A DNA stretch of 64,000 nucleotides from Solen grandis. Taxonomy: Eukaryota > Mollusca > Bivalvia > Adapedonta > Solenidae. The DNA is taken from assembly GCA_021229015.1 (NCBI GenBank), contig CM037792.1:2216070-2280069 (forward strand), given 5' to 3'. Below are positions 22,012 to 33,776 of this stretch, piece after piece (position 1 is the stretch's first letter; each line of letters starts with the position of its first letter). The position numbers and the translations under genes are program-made. Under the pieces are notes generated by a model. That model had not been told where the DNA came from, did not search any database, and saw nothing but the letters and a program-made list of their open reading frames with translations.

Positions 22012-23085
22012 TACGTAAGCAATGTTACTATAAATAGATTCCTTTGTTCTCTTTCGCGCCTTTTTTCGATACTAAAAATAGATTCCTTTGTTTCGTTTCG
22101 CCCTCATTTTTAAACTATAAGTCTATTTTTGACGTCACAGCAATGCTATATTCAATTGCACTATGCATTATATATCAAAGTTTTCAACGCTTTTATCATT
22201 TATCATCATCATCATCATCCTCATCATCATCTTCAACAGCTGAGAAACACTTTGATCATCAATCATCATCAGCATCAACATCATCATCAAAACAAAAATG
22301 GCGGCATTCAAAGCTTTCCCGTTTCATTTTATACAATAATGACCGGGGATTTCGTTTTGAAAAATTATTCATTCAATTAGTCAATCATCAATCATCATTA
22401 TCTGCATCATCATCTTCAACAGCTGCGAAACACTTTGATCATTGATTATCATCAGCATCATCACATCAAAACAAAAATGGCGGCATTCAAATTTCCTTTT
22501 TTTAAAATTACTGGTGATTTCGTTTTGAAAAATTATTCTTCAATTAGTCAATCATCAATCATCATCAGCATCATAATTATCATCAGCATCATCAGCATCA
22601 TCATCATGAATATCACCATTTCTATAATATTTTCTATAAATATTGAAAACAAGAATGAACGATATATATTCCGCCATTTTGTAATTTATTTATCAACTAA
22701 AAAATATCAATTGTACATACCGTTTTTTCTCCAAATAATTTATTTAATATCCGATATATATATACACAAATCCTATTTCAAATCCACTACATTGGTCCAT
22801 ATATATTACACTAAACAAAAAGGAATATCCGTAACAACAATTCTGCACAACTGTCTTCTTCAGTGCCCACAATTCAAATGCCGCTCTCTGCACACGGCAC
22901 AACAAAGTAAGCGGGCAACTAAATTTAAAAACACGTGACTATCAGCCAATCAGATAACAGAAGACCCATCTCTTTTGTCACCTGATTATATCAGCCAATC
23001 AGTTATGTCACATGATTATATCAACCAATCAGATAACGATGTCCCATCTAGTGTCCCATCTACAGTGTCCCATCTCGTCAAAATG
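22012..23085. promoter_or_regulatory. Block C, copy 2 (with expanded TCATCA runs and three CCAAT boxes)
   Basis: Matches block C copy 1 with extra microsatellite sequence at about 22385-22600 and an extra 3' stretch holding repeated GCCAATCAG or ACCAATCAG motifs about 40 bp apart (22940-23040). It is followed by a long telomeric array rather than gene 3, so this unit differs from copies 1 and 3. Confidence 0.4.
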
Positions 23086-23086
23086 C

Positions 23087-23252
23087 CTATACCCTAACCC
23101 TAACCCCCTAACCCTAACCCTAACCCTAACCCTAACCCTAACCCTAACCCTAACCCTAACCCAACCCCCTAACCCCCCTAACCCTAACCCTAACCCTAAC
23201 CCTAACCCTAACCCTAACCCTAACCCTAACCCTAACCCTAACCCTAACCCTC
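23087..23252. repeat. Interstitial telomeric array (CCCTAA)n, second
   Basis: Two runs of CCCTAA separated by an AACCCAACCCCCTAACCCCCC-like interruption near 23165. Same orientation and same position relative to gene 1 as the array at 13085. Confidence 0.95.
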
Positions 23253-23794
23253 CCACCGAGGGGGTAAGGGTGAGTAAGGGGTTAGAAGTAAGCTTCAACA
23301 GTGGGTTCCTTTGCAAGGAAGGGTTGGTCAGGGTTGGGGGTTAGGTCCTAAAAACACTTTTCAGGGTAGGGTTAGGTCAGGGTTAGGTCAGGGTTAGGTC
23401 GGGGTTAGGTCCCACCGAGGGGGTAAGGGTGAGTAAGGGGTTAGAAGTAAGCTTCAACAGTAGGGTTAGCTCCTTTGCAAGGAAGGGTTAGGTCAGGGTT
23501 AGGTCAGGGTTAGGTCCTAAAAACACTTTTCAGGGTAGGGTTAGGTCAGGGTTAGGTCAGGGTTAGGTCGGGGTTAGGTCCCACCGAGGGGGTAAGGGTG
23601 AGTAAGGGGTTAGAAGTAAGCTTCAACAGTATTTCGTTGGTAGGTTAGGTCAGGGTTAGTCCTAAAACTTTTAGGTAGGTAGGTCAAGTAGGTTAGGTCG
23701 GTAGTCCCCGGGGAAGGTGAAGGGTAAGAACTTCAACATTTGTGGTTGCTCCTTGCAAGAGGCTAGTCAACTTACTCCTTAACACTTTTGCGGA
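23253..23794. repeat. 169-bp telomere-like satellite, second, with an indel-rich end
   Basis: Units start at CCCACCGAGGGGG. From about 23630 to 23794 the sequence is a recognisable but heavily deleted version of the unit (for example CTAAAACTTTTAGG for CTAAAAACACTTTTCAGG), which looks like poor consensus rather than evolution. Confidence 0.85.
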
Positions 23795-23968
23795 AAATAT
23801 TCAACGATATGGTTGTTTGGCACATCCCATTTTTGAAGGGGTGATGGCTTATTACAATGCTACACGACTTCTGCTTGGTTGCTGCGATCACGCGACACAT
23901 TAGTACATGCTGAACCGCAGTCTGTTCAGTGATTTCTTTGTGTACAGACGTATATTTTAGACATCACG

Positions 23969-25855
23969 ATGAGTCTGGCAGAGGATGATACTTTTGCTAA
24001 GGCGGTGTTAGATCAGACATCAAAGATAGTAGAGCAGGCTGTTCTTTCTATTAGAGCGGATTTTAGACAGGAGAAGAACAAACGTGTACAGCTTGAACAC
24101 GAGCTAGCGGATGTTAAACAACGCAACGACGAACTTGCGGAAAGAGTTGAAACTTTAGAAATGCAGCTCGCTTCTCCGCCCACGTGTAATTGTAATGTGA
24201 CGGATAAGCTCACAAAAGCCTTCAGTGCGGCCATTACCAGCGTCAACCTAGACGACCTTTCCGGCCAGCCACGGCTGACAGATATGGGGAACATCACTCC
24301 ATTCACGCCATTGACAGCGTGTACGTTGGACACAACGCAGAATATGCCAGGTGCTATCAGTACCACTCCACGTCCACCATTAAAACTTAAATGGGCACGA
24401 AAGAGGAAGTTGACCTCCACCGCTACATCACCTGGGTGAGTACCATACTTTTTCATACTGTATTAAAGGCACTTTTCCAGTGGTAACGTGATGAATTACA
24501 CAGAGGTCCGCGGTTCGAACCACAAAGCTCGGATATTTCACAAATACAGTCCAACTTGTCTTAAGCAGCCACCTAAGGGACGACCCTAGATTGGCTGCTT
24601 AAGACAAGTTGGCTGCTTAAGACAAAATATGACTTCAGCCATATTTTAGGCACACCTATATAATGTATATGTACTTATATGTACTTACGTATGTGTGCAT
24701 GTTTGTTATTGTCTTTATTTATTTATGATGTCTTCTGTATGTGTGTATGTTTGTTGAGTTATTTTTTTTATTATAATTAATACCACTCTTTCTTTCTCTC
24801 TTGTCTATTTTCCTTCCCTCTTCCTCTCCTCTCTCTATTTTCTCTGATCACACCATTATCTTTTTTCTTTCTTTCTCTCATCCTGTCCTCTCATCTTTCA
24901 AACAATAGAAAAAGAACATAAGTAAAGTTCATTTTTAATGAAATAAATTTATAGATGGGCATAAAACAACGATATATACGATTCTTGAACTTTTCCCAGC
25001 ATCCAGAAGCTCTTCACTACTTTCATTCGCTCTTCTAAAGTTAGGCATTTTCGTTTCGAAATCGTGGCATACACAGTCATAATGAGGAATTGTTCTAGAA
25101 ATTCCATTTTATACCGCCAATGATTTATTGTTTTTAACATTATTTTTTGTTAAATTTCTATAATTATTCGACTTCAATTATTCAATCTTTATACTCACAA
25201 AGATGAAACATGTCCGAATTTAATTATTCAAACTCAAAACACAAACAGTTTCGGCGATCTTCAATGGAGCGTACGCAAATCGAGTCAGCTTTCTGTTTAC
25301 TGATTGTACTTTCTTAATAGACTCCACCCGCACTAATAAAAAAGTGTACGTTAACTGCTCGCCGTTATATGACTGAAATACTGTTAAAATGCTCTTAAAC
25401 CCAACAAAACAAACAAACAAACATACTTAATATATACTTAAATATATTTCAGCTTGGCTAACACCCTGGAGGATCTGGAGCCGGATATAAGACATGCCAT
25501 AACACCGTTCTTTAATCCAAACCCTAGGGCCTCTTCCGATTTGTTGAACAACATACAGCGTGCTTTTGTTAAATACTCCACTAAAAGGGCAACAACAACG
25601 GGGGAGTCCATTTCGGTTGCACTGGCGCATCAGATTATAAGGGAGGGAGTGCAGCATTCAATTTGGTCCGAAGACTTCCAACCGGGTGACACGGAAAGCT
25701 TTGAAAAATACCTCCTTAACAGGTTTAAAAATGAAAAAAAAACAATACAACGCGCAGAATTGTTGGCAAACCAACGGAAAAACTATAGTGAATTTTTGAG
25801 TGAACAGGCAGAGGGAGGGGAAGACACTGGGAAACCGGAAGAAGGGGAGAACTGA
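23969..25855 (+). CDS. Cassette gene 1, second copy
   Basis: Exons 23969-24435 and 25453-25855 are identical to those of the first copy, including splice sites, giving the same 289-aa product. The intron hairpin (24551-24612) and SINE tail (25361-25426) are also retained. Its upstream E2F-like motif is disrupted in this copy as assembled. Confidence 0.75.
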
Positions 25856-25900
25856 TTCGGATTTAGTTATATGTGATTTATATATGTAAATATCTGTGAC

Positions 25901-26625
25901 TTTGATTCTACTTGATTTAGTTTGTGTTCCAATCGACAATCATTGTATAAGCATTCCTGTGATAGCCATCAAACAGAAAAAGGACTGGGCGTGTAAATAA
26001 TAAGCAATTCTGTGATATAAATTCAAACCAGTGATTTATTAGTGATTACGTTCAGACATAAATCTATTTAATCATTTTCAATCTTTTCCTCATGACTTTG
26101 ATTCTACTTGATTCAGTTTGTGTTCTAATTAACAATCATTGTATAAGCATTCCTGTGATAGCCAACATACAGAAAAAAGACTGGGCATGTATATAATAAG
26201 CGATTCTGTGATATAAATTCAAACTAGTGATTTCTCAGTGATTACGTCCAGACATAAATCAATTGTTAATCATTTCAAATGTTTTTCCTCCACCTGTCTG
26301 ACGGGGTCAGCGTCCCGTGGAGGTGAACATTAATTGCAGCGTGGCCTATTGCCTTTGCTACAATTAATGGCCAACGGTCAGACAAATAAAATAAGCCGGA
26401 ATTTCAGATAATGTAAAAATTGGTCATTTTCGGTGAAGAAATGTGATAAAACGCTTTAGAATATATTATTAAAACACACACGATCCTTTAGAACTATTTT
26501 TCTGAGTGTCCTTGAGGTCAGAGGCTCGAACAAACTAACTTTATCTGAGTGTCCTTGAGGTCAGAGGCTCGCACAAACTAATTTTATCTGAGTGTTCATG
26601 AGTTCAGAGGCTCAAACAGAAAACC
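25901..26625. repeat. Intergenic repeats between genes 1 and 2, second copy
   Basis: Carries the same 196-bp duplication (25901-26286), nested inverted repeat (26287-26383) and 43-bp triplication (26501-26625) as the first copy. Confidence 0.85.
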
Positions 26626-26748
26626 AATAGAATCACTTCTGCACTTATATAATTTCGCACAGCACTTTATAATATCCGCAGATATAAATTTAACACTATT
26701 CCATATCTTTCGCTACAGATGGAAATTTTCAAGGAAATGTTGGACAAT

Positions 26749-29535
26749 TCATCTTTTTACTCTTGACAATTTATGCTGGAAAGATTTATATGTTCTAAAC
26801 GACACGCCGTTATTCATACATTTCTGCTTAAAGCATTCATACAAGGAACTCACCGGGACATCTTTGCCTTTCTCAGATACTACTTCATGTACAAGTTCTA
26901 ACTCTTGAGCTGTCCAACGCGAGTAACATTTCACATTGACTGGCAAACATGTGGGGGCTCGTAAGGAAATGTCCTGATTTTCTACAACAACCTCCTCATC
27001 TGGGATTTGATTACTGCATAGTTCAGACTCTACATCCCCAATTTCAACACATTCTTCACGTTCTTCACATGGTTTACATGAACTTTTGCTTTGCCGTTCC
27101 TTGACCTTGAAAGGAATACTATGGTGTAACCTGAATAACTTATATTTGTTCATGTTAGACAATAGAAATTTGGAAATTATCTCAAGATCTTGAAGGCGAT
27201 ACTGATTCAATGGCATTCCCCTCATCAACTGCTCAATACCCTCATAACAAACATACCAGCCGTTCATAAGCAGGGCAACACATGAAATGAAAGCTAACTC
27301 TCTTACCAGAGCTTCATCACTCAACTTCTCGCGCGACATCTTTCTACAACATTCTTTTATCCAGGGCAGATTTCTATCCTCTAATTTCTGAAATTTGCTA
27401 GCGAAAACAATACGTCGTTTCTCCAGCTCAGCCACAACGAGCATTGACATCACTTCCGAACACGAACGATACCCCGACCCGCTTTCTTCTCTTCCAACAA
27501 TTTTCCAAACTCCACGCTGAGAGGACCAGTTCAAAATGGAGTTACGGTGACTATCAGATGTCTGCACAGCAGGAAAATGATATAGCCCTAGTTCTACTAA
27601 GCCGTCTTTTAGCACCTGTTGTATGTCAACCTTTGACTTCTCTAGTAGATGATAAATACTACCATAAGCCATGGAAAGAGGCAATCTCCTTTTACCACTG
27701 AGAATAAACGCAAGCTGATTCACTGTAACAGCACCAGTCACTTTCACTTTAGTTACCTTTGCACTAAAGAGCTCTTGTTTAAACTCTTCAAATCGGATGC
27801 ACACACCCAATTTTCCAATTTCGAAAAGGTCCTCTATCAAAGTAGTCAACAGCCTCCTTCCCAGAACAAAAGAACTACTCTGCATGATGTCATGTATTCC
27901 AGCCGATCTTCTTATCTTTTGCACCATTGCTTCAGATGATGTCCAAATACTACATGGTGGCAGGCTGTCTTCGTTGCTCATACAAGCTGTCCATCTGTCA
28001 AGTGCTAGAAAACCTAAATCATCTGTTCGACTGCGACTGACTGTAAGCTGCCCTGGTCCCAAATTCACGGACAAAGCCTTACTTCGAAAGCATAGCGGTT
28101 GGCCCCATAACATTTTCTCCACTGCAAGCTCCAGCTGAAAAGCTTGCCATGTTGCTCCTACATTGCCTGTGCACGAGAATTGTTTCAGAAGTATACTCAT
28201 TTCGCTCACTAAAGACAGCCCTACTCCCTTCACGCAGTCCATCATTCCTACAGGAAATGGCACCAACAACGGCCTTCTCTTTAACATTTCTATTAACTGA
28301 TCTATGTTTAAACAGTCACTTGCCATCACAATATCTTTTACCTCTGTCAGTTCTACTACACATTCCAGTCTGCATGTACTTCTTCTCATCAACTGAAAAT
28401 TTGCCTTCATACTTGAAATATAATTGGCAGCGTCTTTCTTAAATCCTGCAGATGTCAACTTATGAAAAACCAGTCCGCCTGCAATCGTGCCAGATACTGG
28501 ATGAAATCGCGTTCTAGGCCTACGATGAGCAATGTCAGCATACAACTGTATGAATAGAAGCTTATCCGAAGGAACACATATCTTCCGAAGATCACTTAAA
28601 ATATCTATTGCTCTTCCATCTAGATTGCTTTGGTAGTTCGCACAATCGGAAAAAGACGCACACGTGGTCAATACACCCCTTTCACCTACAACAGACTGTA
28701 TTCCATTCCTTGACCAAGACAAGTCCATCTCTTCAGACGATATATCAATGGCACAATGTACTGTACAACGGCTTATTTCACTTCGCTTAAACAATTCCAA
28801 AGATACACCTTCACTCATTTTCTCACCAAAACGAAAACAAAACAGCACTACTTGAAAATTGTCATCAATTTCACATCCGTCAATACTCCTTTGAAGTGCA
28901 CTTAGGATTAATTTACGGTCATCAGGCAACACAAACATCTTCCCTACGTCATTTATATCATTCTTCATTAACGTTCTCGATGCCGTTCCACTGACGCAAA
29001 ACTCATTCAACTTTCTCTCAAACCTTCGTTTTATCTGCTGGAAATACCCGAAACACAAGCTTTTCAGAGTCTCATTTCCCATTTCATGACCTCGTTTTCC
29101 TTGTGATGGTACAATTCCGAGCCAACATTCCCAACCTTGCTCGTAAAACAGCTGAAATCCCACACTATTTCGAAAGTTGGCCAGTTGAGCTCTCGAAAAC
29201 AATGATAAATTCATGTGCTTCTTCAGCATCGAATATATACCTCTTACACTAATAACACCTTTAGGCAATACCGTTAAATGTCGAACCGGTATGTCAACCC
29301 CGTTCAAAGATCTCAATTCCACCACACATCCATCCACATCGCTTAAATAGTTCAGAAAAACATCCTGCTCTACTCTGTCAGCAGTAACGCTTCGTGCATA
29401 AATTAGTTCATCTCTATTTAGGAAGGATTTAATATTATTATATTTGTTATATACTTTCTGGAAATGTTCATTCTCTTCCATTACGTCAAACAGACCCTCA
29501 ATTTCGTCTTCTTCCTCTTCATACTGAGCCGCCAT
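26749..29535 (-). CDS. Cassette gene 2, second copy
   Basis: Identical 928-codon frame with ATG at 29535 after the same TTGCAG acceptor. Both copies are intact, with no stop or frameshift over 2.8 kb. That fits either very recent duplication of a working gene or one locus assembled twice. Function as discussed for the first copy. Confidence 0.78.
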   Translation of the reverse strand: MAAQYEEEEDEIEGLFDVMEENEHFQKVYNKYNNIKSFLNRDELIYARSVTADRVEQDVFLNYLSDVDGCVVELRSLNGVDIPVRHLTVLPKGVISVRGIYSMLKKHMNLSLFSRAQLANFRNSVGFQLFYEQGWECWLGIVPSQGKRGHEMGNETLKSLCFGYFQQIKRRFERKLNEFCVSGTASRTLMKNDINDVGKMFVLPDDRKLILSALQRSIDGCEIDDNFQVVLFCFRFGEKMSEGVSLELFKRSEISRCTVHCAIDISSEEMDLSWSRNGIQSVVGERGVLTTCASFSDCANYQSNLDGRAIDILSDLRKICVPSDKLLFIQLYADIAHRRPRTRFHPVSGTIAGGLVFHKLTSAGFKKDAANYISSMKANFQLMRRSTCRLECVVELTEVKDIVMASDCLNIDQLIEMLKRRPLLVPFPVGMMDCVKGVGLSLVSEMSILLKQFSCTGNVGATWQAFQLELAVEKMLWGQPLCFRSKALSVNLGPGQLTVSRSRTDDLGFLALDRWTACMSNEDSLPPCSIWTSSEAMVQKIRRSAGIHDIMQSSSFVLGRRLLTTLIEDLFEIGKLGVCIRFEEFKQELFSAKVTKVKVTGAVTVNQLAFILSGKRRLPLSMAYGSIYHLLEKSKVDIQQVLKDGLVELGLYHFPAVQTSDSHRNSILNWSSQRGVWKIVGREESGSGYRSCSEVMSMLVVAELEKRRIVFASKFQKLEDRNLPWIKECCRKMSREKLSDEALVRELAFISCVALLMNGWYVCYEGIEQLMRGMPLNQYRLQDLEIISKFLLSNMNKYKLFRLHHSIPFKVKERQSKSSCKPCEEREECVEIGDVESELCSNQIPDEEVVVENQDISLRAPTCLPVNVKCYSRWTAQELELVHEVVSEKGKDVPVSSLYECFKQKCMNNGVSFRTYKSFQHKLSRVKR

Positions 29536-29574
29536 CTGCAAGACATGAAAATAAGCTGTAATAATGCATTTCTA

Positions 29575-30185
29575 CACTTTTCAGGGTAGGGTTAGGTCAG
29601 GGTTAGGTAAGAGTTTGGTCCCACCTCACCCAAACCCCAGGGGTTATGTACAGTAAGGAGTTAGGAGTAAGCTTCAACATGTAAGCTCCTTTGCAAAGAC
29701 GGTTTTGCTCAGGGTTAGCTCAGGGTTAGGTCTAAAAACACTTTTCAGGGTAGGGTTAGGTCAGGGTTAGGTCAGGGTTAGGTCCTAAAAACACTTTTCA
29801 GGGTAGGGTTAGGTCAGGGTTAGGTCAGGGTTAGGTCCCACCGAAGGGGTAAGGGTGAGTAAGGGGTTAGAAGTAAGCTTCAAAAGTAGGGTTAGCTCCT
29901 TTGCAAGGAAGGGTTGGGTCAGGGTTAGGTCCTAAAAACACTTTTCAGGGTAGGGTTAGGTCAGGGTTAGGTCAGGGTTAGGTCCCACCGAAGGGGTTAG
30001 GGTGAGTAAGGGGTTAGAAGTAATCTTCAACAGTAGGGTTAGCTCCTTTGCAAGGAAGGGTTAGGTCAGGGTTAGGTCCTAAAAACACGTTTCAGGGTAG
30101 GGTTAGGTCAGGGTTAGATCAGGGTTAGGTCCCACCGAAGGGGTAAGGGTGAGTAAGGGGTTAGAAGTAAGCTTAGCTCGGGGTT
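29575..30185. repeat. Telomere-like TTAGGTC satellite 5' of the second gene 2
   Basis: About three and a half 169-bp-type units. Longer than the matching block in the first cassette, which is why later features shift from +9970 to about +10305. Confidence 0.88.
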
Positions 30186-30189
30186 AGGA

Positions 30190-31100
30190 TACGTAAGCAA
30201 TGTTACTATAAATAGATTCCTTTGTTCTCTTTCGCGCCTTTTTTCGATACTAAAAATAGATTCCTTTGTTTTGTTTCGCCCTCATTTTTAAACTATAAGT
30301 CTATGTTTGACGTCACAGCAATGCTATATTCAATTGCACTATGCATTATATATCAAAGTTTTTAACGCTAAAATTTTTCATTTTTATCATTTATCATCAT
30401 CATCATCATCCTCATCATCATCTTCAACAGCTGAGAAACAATTTGATCATCAATCATCATCAGCATCAACATCATCATCAAAACAAAAATGGCGGTATTC
30501 AAAGCTTTCCCGTTTCATTTTATACAATAATGACCGGGGATTTCGTTTTGAAAAATTATTCATTCAATTAGTCAATCATCAATCATCATCAGCATCATAA
30601 TTATCATCAGCATCATCATCATGAATATCACCATTTCTATAATATTTTCTATAAATATTGAAAACAAGAATGAACGATATATATTCCGCCATTTTGTAAT
30701 TTATTTATCAACTAAAAAATAACAATTGTACATACCATTTTTTCTCCAAATAATTTTTATTTAATATCCGATATATATATACACAAATCCTATTTCAAAT
30801 CCACTACAATTGTCCATATATATTACACTAAACAAAAAGGAATATCCGTAACAACAATTCTGCACAACTGTCTTCTTCAGTGCCCACAATTCAAATGCCG
30901 CTCTCTGCACACGGCACAACAAAGTAAGCGGGCAACTAAATTTAAAAACACGTGACTATCAGCCAATCAGATAACAGAAGACCCAGCTCTTTTGTCACCT
31001 GACTATATCAGCCAATCAGTTATGTCACATGATTATATCAACCAATCAGATAACGATGTCCCATCTAGTATCCCATCTACAGTGTCCCATCTCGTCAAAA
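30190..31100. promoter_or_regulatory. Block C, copy 3
   Basis: Nearly identical to copy 1 upstream, including TATAAATA, CRE, TCATCA run, CACGTG and CCAAT, but it retains the extra CCAAT-bearing stretch seen in copy 2 (30975-31060). Confidence 0.4.
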
Positions 31101-31101
31101 T

Positions 31102-31152
31102 GCCTAAACCCCTAACCCTAACCCCTAACCCTAACACTAACCCTAACCATAG
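31102..31152. repeat. Short degenerate CCCTAA array, second
   Basis: Same degenerate telomeric units as at 20794-20856, between block C and gene 3. Confidence 0.85.
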
Positions 31153-31199
31153 AAGTATAATATACATTACCTAACGTTTACAACCAGGCCCTGGCGTAG

Positions 31200-31482
31200 C
31201 TATTCGGAGTCACTTCTATCTAATATAGTTTGAAGATTCTTATCTATTTCGTCCACTGCAGTCTCCAAATCATATACCATATGCAGATACCCCGCAACTC
31301 GGTCCTCTTCTCTTCCCAATTTAATATCGGCGATCTTTTCAAATAAATATGCCTTCAAGTCACAGTGAGACTCGCAGCCAATGTCGTTTATTTCGTTAGG
31401 AGAGGGGTCCTTCTCTATGTCTGAATCACTTTGCGCACACACTGAATAATGATACTCTGGGTAGGTATAGGTTCATCAGTAT
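31200..31482 (-). CDS. Cassette gene 3, second copy, truncated by the assembly gap
   Basis: The C-terminal part matches the first gene 3. Close to the gap one G is missing relative to copy 1 (CTGGGTAGG against CTGGGGTAGG near 31460), which shifts the frame. At a contig end this is most likely a sequencing error. The N-terminus is lost in the gap. Confidence 0.6.
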
Positions 31483-31582
31483 NNNNNNNNNNNNNNNNNN
31501 NNNNNNNNNNNNNNNNNNNNNNNNNNNNNNNNNNNNNNNNNNNNNNNNNNNNNNNNNNNNNNNNNNNNNNNNNNNNNNNNNN
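31483..31582. other. Assembly gap of 100 N
   Basis: Exactly 100 N, the conventional size for a gap of unknown length. It falls inside the second gene 3, so further cassette copies could be hidden, and the two sides may not be adjacent in the genome. Confidence 0.99.
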
Positions 31583-32135
31583 GATAGGCCCAGGCTAGCT
31601 TGCTGTTGCAGTCATAAGTCCTTAAATTAATTTGAACCGATTGGATGGTTTACTTAATATGAATGAATATTCCTTTGCAAGACTGCTTTACAACTCTGCA
31701 TGTTTTGAAAGCCTAATCTTTTCACAGAGTTAGAGTCAGTCTAATAAAAAACGTTTCGCTATCAACTCTGAACTTATGGTTACGTTATCATTTATGTCGC
31801 AATAACGACTTAAGATGTTCCTTTCCTTGCGAAGGAACACAAATTATGCATGCAAGTTATAGGCATGTTAATAATTTCATTGGCTTCGCATTTCTTTTGT
31901 GAGAGTATTATACCCTTTTGCCATAATTTGTTTGGGATTACTTTTCCAAGGGCATTTAATATAATGTTTCAAAGTCGAGTTTAGAATAACATTGATATAT
32001 TATCTTATGCGTAGTTCTCCAATCATCGTCTGATAAACTGTTTCTCACGATACTGTGTCAGGTAATAATATAGTATGCGTATAGTTATGGTAAAGTATGT
32101 TATAAAATATTTTATTGATATTGACTTTATTTTAG
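31583..32135. other. Sequence between the gap and the first Sushi exon
   Basis: AT-rich; no exon recognised. Because the next exon starts in phase 1, an upstream exon must exist, probably beyond the gap. Confidence 0.5.
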
Positions 32136-32321
32136 TTATCGAATGTCAAAGCCTCCAGTGGCCAGAAAATGGAAGATATCTCTGCAATAATAGTAACATT
32201 TATGGATCAACATGCATCATTAATTGCAAGGAAGGATATGAGGCTTCAACGAACACCAGTATCTCTTGCACAGTAGATGGCTTGTGGATATATGATGCTA
32301 ATTTCGCACCTTCATGCAATC
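32136..32321 (+). CDS. Exon: Sushi (CCP) domain 1
   Basis: Phase 1-1 exon of 186 bp after TTATTTTAG, ending before GTAAGG. It encodes ECQSLQWPENGRY, a CIINCKEGYEA core and a final Cys after a Trp, the four-Cys and Trp pattern of a complement control module, which typically mediates protein binding. Confidence 0.82.
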
Positions 32322-32545
32322 GTAAGGAAAATATTTATATAAATATAAATATATATATATATATTCGAAACGGGCGAACAAATGCCATTTTACATAGAAC
32401 GTCGAAACGGCTAAGAACTTTTAACGAAAAGCTTTATAGGAATCTGAGGGTTAGTAGGTAGAGTAGATTGATTAAGTTAGTTCAAGTGCTATGAACACGA
32501 CAAGTACCCTAATCATTGATAAAATAATATGAAAATAAGTAAGAT

Positions 32546-32749
32546 TTTCAAAATACGATTTAAAACAATATGCCCCCATGCCTTAAAATATCGACACAAT
32601 GCATAAACTTAGATTAAGCAGTTGAGAATTGCGCATTTTTAACTTCAAAGTTATATCTATGATGATATATGTCTTTTGTAACACTAGAAACTATTGTTTT
32701 GATATTTTATGGCATGGGGGCATATTTTATTTTAAATTGCATTTTGAAT
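32546..32749. repeat. Fold-back element with arms of about 55 bp
   Basis: Arm 32546-32600 is an imperfect reverse complement of 32693-32749, including the strongly matching core ATATGCCCCCATGCC and GGCATGGGGGCATAT. Loop of about 92 bp. Compatible with a MITE or a small structured element. Confidence 0.8.
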
Positions 32750-33776
32750 TAAAAACGTAATATGAACAATACTTCACTGTTTATATGATATTCGGCGTTA
32801 TCTCTATAAGATTGATATTAACCTTATTCCTGAAATAATAAAATCTTGGATAACAAATGTTGATAACCGGGAGCAGTGAAAAGGCATCTGTTTCATTGGT
32901 TTACATACATTATTATACAATATTCCATTTTGAAATTGGAGTTTTATGGTGTATATCTTTTTACATGATTGTACATTGGTTTCAAAACAATGCATCCTTC
33001 ATATTTAAGCGTGAAAACAAGTAAACATCTGTCATTTTGTCAAGGACTACAACATAATTAAATATGTTAAATAAGTATTGACAGTTAAGAGATGAAGAAG
33101 GAATGATGTTTCTCTGGCGTGTGCTGTTTAAAGAAAACGCATTTGGACTCGTCCCTTCATTAGTCGTACTGTATGTACTGTATAATAAGCCCAATAATAT
33201 CCGAAACAATAATAACCTCCATATCGCATTTGGTTGTACTTTGTTCTTCTACGATAGAGGTCCTAGAATGAGATCATTCTTTCGCTTCGATTTAAGTATG
33301 TCCTTTATTCACTGACTAGATATCTACAGCTTCTAAATTTATCGAACTTCAATTTGCGTTGAATCATACACGTTTATTCTTTTAATTCATTTACAAAAAT
33401 ACTTATTGCATATTTCATTTATATCATATAACAAACAACTGTTTCCGGTTTCCTATAACCATCACATAATTTCTCATATTTAACACGTTGCATATAACGT
33501 TTAGGCTGACTTACATCACCCCGCGTCAGGTGTATAACAGCTAGATTAAATGTGTTTGATGCAGCTAACTTTGATAAAAAATGCATTATAGATATGATGT
33601 TGAAAATTTATGAGAGATACACACCTTTAATCGTTATTTTCAATTATTATTTAAAGTTATTTTCTTGGTGTTAGATTACAAAAAGGAATTCGCTCACAGT
33701 CCATTCATTCATGTTTTGCTTGTTTGTTGTAACAATCGCCATTTACTGACAGTATAGGTCATATGCTAAAAAGAAT

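Larger units (their letters stand above)
23795..29708. repeat. Segmental duplication, copy B (partner 13825-19738)
   Basis: Same content and order as copy A at a constant +9970 offset. No substitution was noticed in the stretches compared, including introns and spacers. Confidence 0.95.

Noticed and set aside
13085..31482. Integrated herpesvirus-like genome with telomeric repeats
   Set aside because: Telomere-like repeats invite the comparison, but none of the three proteins shows a recognisable viral domain and gene 1 is spliced; not supported.
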